From: Schistosoma mansoni
Taxonomy: Eukaryota; Platyhelminthes; Trematoda; Strigeidida; Schistosomatidae
NCBI RefSeq assembly: GCF_000237925.1
Contig: NC_031495.1
Location: 35,743,511-35,807,510, forward strand
DNA length: 64,000 bases
Reading direction: 5' to 3'
Below the pieces are notes generated by a model. The model did no database searches. It had not been told where the DNA came from and worked only from the letters and a program-made list of their open reading frames with translations. Below, piece by piece: positions 59,030 to 64,000 of the stretch; within the stretch, counting starts at the first letter, position 1, and the number at the start of each line of letters is the position of its first letter. The position numbers and the translations under genes were made by a program.

Positions 59030-60692
59030 TGGACGTAATTCCATCTGACTGGTCCCAATCACTGATTGTGCCAGTCTATAAGAAAGGACAAAAGTCCTCC
59101 TGTGACAATCACAGAGGAATCAGTTTGACTAATATAGTGTCTAAAATATTAGCTTCAATAATACTTAGGCGCTTAACCAAAGCTCGTGAAGAGCAGACTA
59201 GAGGAAACCAGGCTGGTTTTCGACCTGGACGTGGTTGCATAGACCAGATATTCACTCTACGTCAGATCCTAGAACATAGACATACGTTCAAACGTCCCAC
59301 AATCGTAGTATTTCTTGACCTTAAGGCGGCATTTGACACCGTTGATCGTGAGGTTCTATGGCAGTGTTTGTCAGTGAAAGGAGTACCAAATAAGTACATT
59401 AACCTCACAAAGGCTCTCTACTCGAACACAACTGGTCGAGTTAGAGCCTATGGCGAACTGTCATCAGAATTGGTTACCTCAAGTGGTGTTCGTCAGGGCT
59501 GTTCACTCTCCCCATTCTTGTTTAACTTTATCGTTGACATGCTTTTAGAAATATCACTTTCATCATCTCAATCTCCTGGAGTTGAACTTTTACCGGGAGG
59601 CTCACTTATTGACTTAGAATACGTCGACGACATAGTTTTATTCGGTGAAGACGCTGACAAAATGCAGTCTTCTGACCACTATAAGCAACAATGCAGGCAC
59701 ATTCGGGATGCGATTCTCTCCCTCGAAGTGCAAAATGTTACTTCAGGATTGGGTTGCATCGACACCTGAACTAATGATAGGGAGTGAAGTAGTTGAGCGT
59801 GTTGACAGCTTCACTTATCTTGGGAGTCCCATCAGCCCTTGTGGTCTGGTGTGTGACAAAATCTCAGCACGGATACAGAAGGCTCGTCTAGCTTTCGCCA
59901 ACTTGCGCCATTTATGGCGTAGGCGAGATATCCGTCTAGCAACAAAAGGACGGGTTTACCGTGCATCAGTTCGTTCCATCCTACTTTATGGCAGTGAAAC
60001 ATGGCCGATAAGAGTAGAGGATATTCGTAGGCTACTAGTATTCGATCATAAGTGTCTTCGACGCATTGCTCGTATATCCTGGGACCACCGGGTAAGTAAT
60101 GCAGATGTTAGGAAACGGGTACTAGGTAAGGATGGCAAGTCGATTGATGAAGTAGTGAAACTTGATCAGTTGAGATGGCTGGGACATGTGTTACGTATGC
60201 CCAACCACCGACTGCCCCGACGTGCAATGCTTTATGGTGTAGGAGCAGGTTGGAAGAAAGCTAGGGGCGGCCAGACCGAAACATGGCATAAATCCATGAA
60301 GTCGCTGACAAGTGGACTGAACCATGTTGGTAGGTGTAGACTACCTGGTTGGGATCCGCGAGATGATAGTAACCGATGGTTAGAGACCTTGAATGACATG
60401 ACTCAAAATCGTTTGCAATGGCGAAGGTGCATACACTCTTTGTGTTCTCTCAAATTCTAATCTTCTGAATTATTTGTGTCCTTTTCCTTTTTCTCTTTCC
60501 AAATTTATTTCACTGTATTATACTCCTTCAATAACATCTTCAAACCCTAATCTTCCACATAATGCTTATACTCTTACTACTTCTACCAATATGGGATTTG
60601 AATCGATAACATCATCTCTGTGCTAATGTGGTATGGCAACTCGAACTGATGTACGTACGTACGAAGTTCTACGTTGTAACTGACTGACTGAC
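59030..60692 (+). mobile_element. 5'-truncated SR3/Perere-3-type LINE with 11-bp target duplication
   Basis: Flanked by TATCTCGCCAC at 59019-59029 and 60693-60703. Starts inside ORF2. The reverse transcriptase shows DNHRGISLTNIVSKILAS, QAGFRPGRGCIDQIF, DLKAAFDTVD, SSGVRQGCSLSPFLFNF and YVDD (instead of YADD). The frame shifts once near 59670 and then reads SNNAGTFGMRFSPSKC to RWRRCIHSLCSLKF, stopping at 60460. The 3' UTR ends in ACGT and TGAC repeats. Retaining most of its code and a perfect target duplication, it is a fairly recent but dead insertion, 60-110 bp beyond the SMARCE1 polyadenylation signals. Confidence 0.95.
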
Positions 60693-60703
60693 TATCTCGC
60701 CAC

Positions 60704-62917
60704 CGGTTTACCGGATGTTAAAAACAACCTAGAGATTTGATTTCTAGAACTGTATTCAAGAATTTTTTAAAACCCAGTGACAAAGTTTCCTTTCCTTGCA
60801 GTAACCAGAAATAAAACCAACGTTATTAATTTTTTAGCTAAGATCCATGTAATGTTACAGTCATGTATCTCACTTTCAGTTAGAACTCGAAAGATAAATC
60901 TAGAAATTAGTAAAATAAAGGGAGTTTCGTGAAAAGTTGTTTTTTTATTCCAGTTAACATAAACGATTGGACCAAAATCCACTGTGATGACCGAATGAGA
61001 TCTGTGTGTGGCACATGCTTACGGGGAGTGATCCCTACTTTTAGAATGGCTAAATTCGTAGTGATAGGTCTACGGAGTCAAATAGTTTGACTTGAAGCGC
61101 TGGCAAACGCCATACTTTGATTGCGAAACACATTTGGAACGGGTTGCACTAATGATCTTGATTCAGCCTTTGTGGTATCGAATAAAAGTTGCTGAAACCT
61201 TAGCGATCCGGAATTTCAAACTACAAGCATAAAGTAGGAAATATCATGGACCTACTAAGGAGATACCTAAGTCACATCGTACTGACGTGCTAGAGGTGAT
61301 AATGACAAGGTGGGAGACCGAATTTATTACTGAGCCCACAAATATCCTACACTATGTGATTCTGTTTTACAAATCCCGGCCATAATGATTTTATTTGTCT
61401 GTTAACTCATTGATCTTAAATTCCTTCAGAGGAATATTACGTTCAATAATGTCGATGATGCCATCTAATTCCAGTTTGCTGCACCTATCCATACCCATAA
61501 TAATAAAATGATAGAAATATCCTATCTAAACTCAGTAAATAAAGAAGACTTAAAGGGAGTTCAGCAAAGAAAGTCCTCTTTTCGGCCATATCATTTACTT
61601 GGGCCAAATAGTCGTGATAATAGTAATTAGAAAATAAAGTAGCCTACCAAAAAAATAGGATTACGCAACTCCGTCCATTAAAAGAGGGTTGCTTGTCGAC
61701 CGAAGAGTTAGAGAAAATATATTAGAATGAAACCAGTCGCATAGGAGACCACTGTTCATTCGACAAATAGGAGAAAGGTGAAAAATGAATTTAGGAAGTG
61801 ACGGTGATATCTACGAAAATATAAGAACGAAACCACTTGGAGGGAATACTGACGAATTTACCTTGAGTGAAAAAAGTAAGTTACGGTCACGGTAAAATCA
61901 GAGCTCTTGAGTGCCACTTCTGTACACAACTCACTTTTAAAATAATGAATTACCAAAACCTTTGCATTGCGCAAGTTGTTAATTTATGCTCCTTTTGACC
62001 CAAATCGCTTGACAACATAGACGATTTTTGAGAATAAATCCAGTGAGGCAGTGCGACCCGAATGGTCTTCCAAAAGGTTATCTCACCCTGCTGACTTGCC
62101 TATCACCTATCTAACTGAACCAGTAGTTACATAATGAATCGACAATAAGATAACGAAAATATGCTATTTGTTGTGTGTGGGCCAATCTAGCTGCTACTGT
62201 GGGGTCTTTTATGTTGGCCTTATACTTGAGTGCTTGTGAACACACAGAGGTGTGATTGGGGTAATGAATCACAGTCTGTTGACACCGCTATCCTTTTGTC
62301 ACTTAGTGGATAGTGACCATCAAATAGAAGAAGTTTCATCGGTTTTATATCAAGTTCTGAGCAAATAACCTAACGGGTGAAGATATCAGCTCTATCTATA
62401 TATGAAACTGTAGAGATCAATTTCAGAAAACCTAACTTCTCCATCCAGAACAGGTATATTCAGCCTACGTGTTTACCACGACCAATTACTTGATCGACAT
62501 ATAATAAGAAAACTACCACTATTTCATTCTTCTTACTGATCAGTGCAGTGCTCCATTCTTAATTTCCACAATCATCTTAGTTTACATAAAATTTATATCA
62601 TTATTATGATAAATGTTCTGGCAATATTTCTTTCATTAGATTGCACGTGACTTATTATTATTACTATTCCGACTAATTCGACATAGCATTTTGTTATGAT
62701 TAGAGGTATTCGAATTATTATATGAACTGGGAATCCCCAAAATAGCGCAATTTAGACCAAAGAGAACCATGTGAGCATAAACGAACGCATTGTATTTGGG
62801 ATTCAAGATCAACCAGGGATCAAGTACAAAAAATCATTAGTTCATACAAACATCACAACCGCCACATCTTAATTGGAATGTAAGTTTCTGTAATCAATTG
62901 TAGAACTTCTCCGTGGG
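60704..62917. other. intergenic, no feature seen
   Basis: About 2.2 kb without a recognisable exon or named repeat. Confidence 0.45.
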
Positions 62918-63260
62918 TTAGTCAGTCAGCCACAACGTAAAACCAGGGGAATACATGCATCGGTCCAAGTTGCCATACCTCATTAGCACAAGATGAACAA
63001 ATTCATAGTAGCAGTTACTTCAATAGTAGTAATATATAAAAAAGATTACATGTAGGGGTATAATACAGGTAGAAAGAATTAGTTCTTAGAAGCAGAGATA
63101 TAAAGTAATTTTAATCTCATGGTTTGAGGCAAGACAAAGGGTGTATACACCTATGCCATTGTGGTCGATTCTATGCCATGTCACACAAAGTCTCCAACCA
63201 TTAGGTAAGACAGTCACGCCGACCCCAACCAAGTAGTCTGCATTTACCAACATAGCTCAG
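62918..63260 (-). mobile_element. 3' end of an SR3/Perere-3-type LINE
   Basis: The minus strand begins near GAGCTATGTTGGTA, similar to the segment encoding SHVGRCRLPGW in the intact family, and ends in the tail GTGCTAATGAGGTATGGCAA and GACTGACTAAC. Strongly 5'-truncated and diverged. Confidence 0.7.
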
Positions 63261-63327
63261 ATCAGAAGTTATTGATTTTAAGCACTGGCGCCACGTGTCG
63301 GTTTAGGTGTGAAGATACCACTAATGT

Positions 63328-64000
63328 TGTAGTTTGACAACAATTTAACCAGCAACACCTATAAAAGAATCGTGCCCACTCAGTGAAATCAGAACTCAGA
63401 AGCGAGGGGGGTCGGAGATATATTTGGTAGATTACAAATATATCGAGAAGTAACTGATCTGGACTGGCTAGCGATTGCAGGAGATTTCGAGAACGGTGTT
63501 TCCACTCCTGATCTGGTGTGGATGCATGACCGAGCGCCTTCAGCTAGTTGAGTCCATTAAAACTAATGTGGTCAGCATCCAATGTCGAACACTTACAGAG
63601 CTATTCATTTTGGGGATTTATTTACCGCTACACATCACTCCCTACCTGGTGGGGGTAGTGACAACCCATAAGACGTGGCCAGACAGAAGTTTAAACCTAA
63701 TGAGTTGGTCGTTGGTAAACACTCTTCTGATAGCGTGCTATGTTCAGCAGCGTCTGATCGTCTTTCCTTACTATGAAGTACAATATAGTAATAAAGAAAC
63801 AAAGTACAATCAAAATTTCGCTTCCTCGTAAACTGTATCGTTCCTTTTACCGTCTTTCCCAGCCGTCCTAGAAAAAAATGTAAATGCATGTCTAAATACA
63901 ATCGTACGCGCATAAGAGCTCAAAGCAGGCGAAAAGAGGTGAATAAACTCGTACACATGCTATAGTGTAAAAGCGATTTTTGAAGGATTTTTGGTTCAGT
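63328..64000 (+). mobile_element. LTR-derived blocks L and N, copy at 63 kb
   Basis: 63328-63632 is block L (TGTAG...CTACA) and 63633 onward is block N, cut by the window edge. About 99% identical to 47953-48640, so the two copies separated recently. Confidence 0.85.

Noticed and set aside
1-64000. CRISPR array, operon or bacterial-type regulation
   Set aside because: No spaced direct repeats or clustered coding frames. Introns, SINEs and LINEs show a eukaryotic genome.

Overview
The window is AT-rich animal DNA that fits a blood fluke (Schistosoma or a close trematode). Four things point there: very small introns (33-44 bp) next to kilobase-sized ones; LINE families matching the schistosome SR2/RTE, SR3/Perere-3 and SR1/CR1 types; an Sm-alpha-type SINE with a hammerhead ribozyme; and CsRn1/Boudicca-like plus other Ty3/gypsy elements. 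Three runs of exactly 200 N are scaffold gaps. Most open frames here are chance frames in AT-rich DNA or pieces of repeats.

Three host genes can be read. (1) 598-916, minus strand: the first three exons of a RIB43A-family axonemal protein, cut off by a gap. (2) 19598-42065, minus strand: a complete-looking seven-exon SCP/CTDSPL-type C-terminal-domain phosphatase of about 656 residues, spread over 22 kb with repeat-filled introns. (3) 52501-58774, plus strand: six exons of a SMARCE1/BAF57 homologue (HMG box, coiled coil, long Pro/Gln/His-rich tail). Its 5' exon or exons were not found.

Layout. 1-8.5 kb is a retroelement cluster: an integrase fragment, the RIB43A exons, LTR-derived blocks and a whole-looking young Ty3/gypsy element (2025-6818). 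8.7-19.6 kb is mostly featureless, with LINE and SINE remnants, an LTR-like piece and a hammerhead SINE beside a gap. 19.6-42 kb is the phosphatase gene; its introns hold a 500-bp nonautonomous repeat, two related solo-LTR-like sequences, LINE tails, a CR1-type LINE whose ORF1 has a PHD-like finger, and a repeat unit that recurs inverted at 49.5-50.4 kb. 42.6-50.4 kb is a repeat island. 51.7 kb holds a 61-bp-arm palindrome resembling Penelope-like termini. 52.5-58.8 kb is SMARCE1, followed at once by a 5'-truncated LINE with a perfect 11-bp target duplication. The last 1 kb holds a LINE tail and another copy of the 48-kb LTR-derived block.

The three host genes do not form a functional cluster: one is axonemal, one a phosphatase acting on RNA polymerase II or SMAD-type substrates, and one a chromatin remodeller subunit. 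I found no convincing new system. The oddest structures are LTR-derived blocks in permuted order and inverted copies, a second repeat unit with an unrecognised coding tail also in permuted order, and two kinds of hammerhead-like motif.
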